This document shows, piece by piece, positions 62,231 through 64,000 of a stretch of DNA of 64,000 nt. Source of the DNA: Lichenostomus cassidix. Lineage: Eukaryota; Chordata; Aves; Passeriformes; Meliphagidae. Location of the stretch: contig CM039184.1 of NCBI GenBank assembly GCA_008360975.2, positions 40,141,297 through 40,205,296 on the forward strand. Reading direction: 5' to 3'. A program made the translations under genes and the position numbers. The notes beneath the pieces are model-generated. The model did not search any database and was not told the origin of the DNA. It was given only the letters and a program-made list of their open reading frames with translations. How positions within the stretch are numbered: position 1 is the first letter of the stretch; every line of letters starts with the position of its first letter.

Positions 62231-64000
62231 TACCACATGTAGGTGGGTGAGTTGTATCGAGTTCTGTCCCGGAGCTGCTGCTGCGCATCAAAGCAGACAT
62301 TTCAGTCCCTGCCTTGTGAAATTCTAGTGTCAATAACAAGTGTGAAACTTGGTTTGGATGCTTCTCTGTTTAATTATCAAGCCTTGCCTTGAAATTTTTA
62401 GCTTTTGCTGCAGATAGAAGCCTATTAAATATGTGTGCTGTAGAATCCATTGGTGATATTTTGCTACAGCAAAGGGATAGTGAAGTGGTTTCTTAGCATA
62501 TTTAAAGCAGAAGAGCTTCTAAAAGTGAGCAACAGTTGTATTACTGTACTGGATTTTTTCATACTATTACAGAAAAGGGGAAGCTATTGCATGTATGAAC
62601 ATTATAACTGCTCCTTCTCTAGTACTAAACTATGCTAATCTTTATTACTGACAATCAGAAGAACAATAATGTTTTGTTAGGTGTTGATAGGAATTAATGC
62701 ATTTTTGAAAGTTTTTAACTCATTAGACTGAAATCTTTTTACTTTGCTGTTTAATTTGCAGTTGGATTTTAGACCCTCTGCTTTAAGTTTGGTTTTCACA
62801 TAGCATAATATTTAAAGTTGGAGCACAAATCCTCCCTGATGTGCTTTCTTTATTTCCCCCTACTCCAATCTAGAGCGTTTTGTTTCAGAATATATTGTAA
62901 GCTCTTTCAAGCTTAAACTTTTACTGCATTTGTGCAAAACAGTCACCTCTTGTGAATAGGGAGGTTTAATGTGTATTTACAGAGTTCTGTTTACAAGATG
63001 TTTGGTGCTTTATATAAACAGTACCAGAACAAATCAGTGTTATGTGCCTCTAATTTCCCCCTAGTTGCTTCTTTGTTTTTCAGTATGAAGAATAAAGCCA
63101 AGAAAAATGCTGTATGAGCTAGCATTCCAGTTCAAATGCTGATGACTTTTATCATTCATAAAATTAGAGGATGGAATGTGGATTCCTAAAACAAACTGAT
63201 TGTATAGGGATGAAGAGTAAACTCTATTACATTAAAACCAGTTGTGTCCAGCAAAATACTTATTTTGACTTGCTCTTGAATCACTTCTGTCTGTTACCAA
63301 TTGATATCACGTAATTGCCTACTAACTTATACTTTTGTATGCATGGTGTCATTTCAAATATTTTATTCATAGTAGTCAAGGTTATTCTGATAAGGTATTG
63401 TCTGTCTTCAAAAAACCAAAACAAAACCAGAAAGAAGCAGAAGGAATAAGATACATCACTTTGGCAAGGAAAGTCTATACCTCCACATTAGCATTTTTTT
63501 AATTAGATGGTTTCACTTAAGCTTTTAGAAGAAGCATCTTAATTAAATATTGAAAACTTTAGTATTCTTTGCTTAGAGTTGAGATTAGAATTTGTGAGTT
63601 ACAGAATATGAATATTGATAGTTACAGACAGGAAGCTTTTGCTTACCTAAATAAAGTTCCTTCAGGACAAGTTTTACTGCTGTTTCAAATGTTTTAGAAG
63701 ACATCAATGGTCAGTGTGTTTTCAATGATAGCAATCTAACTAGGAGTAGTTAATTAACAAAGGAAAGGATCCCTTTTATATTTAGTATTTTTTCTTAGGT
63801 GCTGACAAGTTGATAGCGATGAATATACTCAAAGAGTCCAAAACAGTGAAAATCTGGCACTGATTTCTTTCTATCTTTTCCAGATACTCTAAATTTTCTG
63901 AGCTCCACAACTACCAACAACTGGTCCTAATAGTGTATAGGGCTAAATTGCTGCAGTTGTTTGGTGAAAATTTGTGGTCTTTTCAGTGGCGAGACCATTC
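61861..64000 (+). other. FAM149A: FAM149A intron 1 (to window end)
   Basis: The CpG-rich start grades into AT-rich intron. Acceptor-like sites occur at 63083 ('tttgtttttcag'), 63883 ('ctatcttttccag') and 63986 ('gtggtcttttcag'), but none leads to a convincing FAM149A exon within the window. No repeat was recognised. Confidence 0.55.

Noticed and set aside
63084..63117. Short exon-like segment after 'tttgtttttcag'
   Set aside because: Joined to FAM149A exon 1 it stops after about ten codons, and nothing in it resembles FAM149A.
63987..64000. Possible FAM149A exon start (W-R-D after 'tcttttcag') at the window edge
   Set aside because: The five residues resemble the SWRDDEFDE region of FAM149 proteins, but the intervening conserved exon was not found between 61861 and 63986 and 14 bases are too few to judge.
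1..64000. CRISPR arrays, operons, riboswitches, bacterial mobile systems
   Set aside because: The sequence is vertebrate nuclear DNA with spliced genes, and no such structures are present. No tRNA or rRNA gene was recognised by eye.

Overview
The window is AT-rich vertebrate nuclear DNA, almost certainly from a bird. The evidence is a complete, intact TLR3 gene whose predicted product is 896 residues (the length I recall for chicken TLR3), several CR1 LINE 3'-end fragments, and several short LTRs of avian endogenous-retrovirus type with clean target-site duplications. The ERVL-like LTR near 60.1-60.4 kb resembles LTRs common in songbirds, so a neoavian or passerine source is my guess, but I cannot prove it.

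Layout. Positions 1-45.2 kb are non-coding: introns or 5' flank, presumably of SORBS2, which lies next to TLR3 on the opposite strand in other amniotes. This part holds CR1 fragments (1.5-1.9, 8.25 and 31.8-32.5 kb), a solo LTR (16.88-17.14 kb), a G-rich degenerate repeat block (22.2-23.5 kb) and a nested LTR-in-LTR (41.17-42.12 kb). At 45.2-45.4 kb a minus-strand open frame starts with ATG and ends exactly at a consensus splice donor; I read it as an alternative first coding exon, probably of SORBS2. A CpG-rich TLR3 promoter and non-coding first exon sit at about 47.88-48.12 kb and carry a perfect IRF/ISRE core. The four TLR3 coding exons run from 50,850 to 57,205 on the plus strand. A non-coding gap follows, with an ERVL-like LTR and possible internal remains at 60.06-61.25 kb. 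A second CpG-rich region at 61.4-62.2 kb holds the first coding exon of FAM149A (plus strand); the rest of that gene must lie mostly beyond the window.

Function. The order SORBS2 (minus) - TLR3 (plus) - FAM149A (plus) matches human 4q35 and supports the assignments. TLR3 is the endosomal dsRNA sensor that signals through TRIF. The ISRE core in its promoter fits interferon-driven feedback. SORBS2 and FAM149A are neighbours with no known joint role. I found no new multi-gene system. The best leads are the uncharacterised 67-codon exon, two sets of perfect inverted repeats (34.62-34.69 kb and TLR3 intron 4), the degenerate repeat block and the nested LTR history. All exon boundaries were read by eye from splice consensus and frame continuity.
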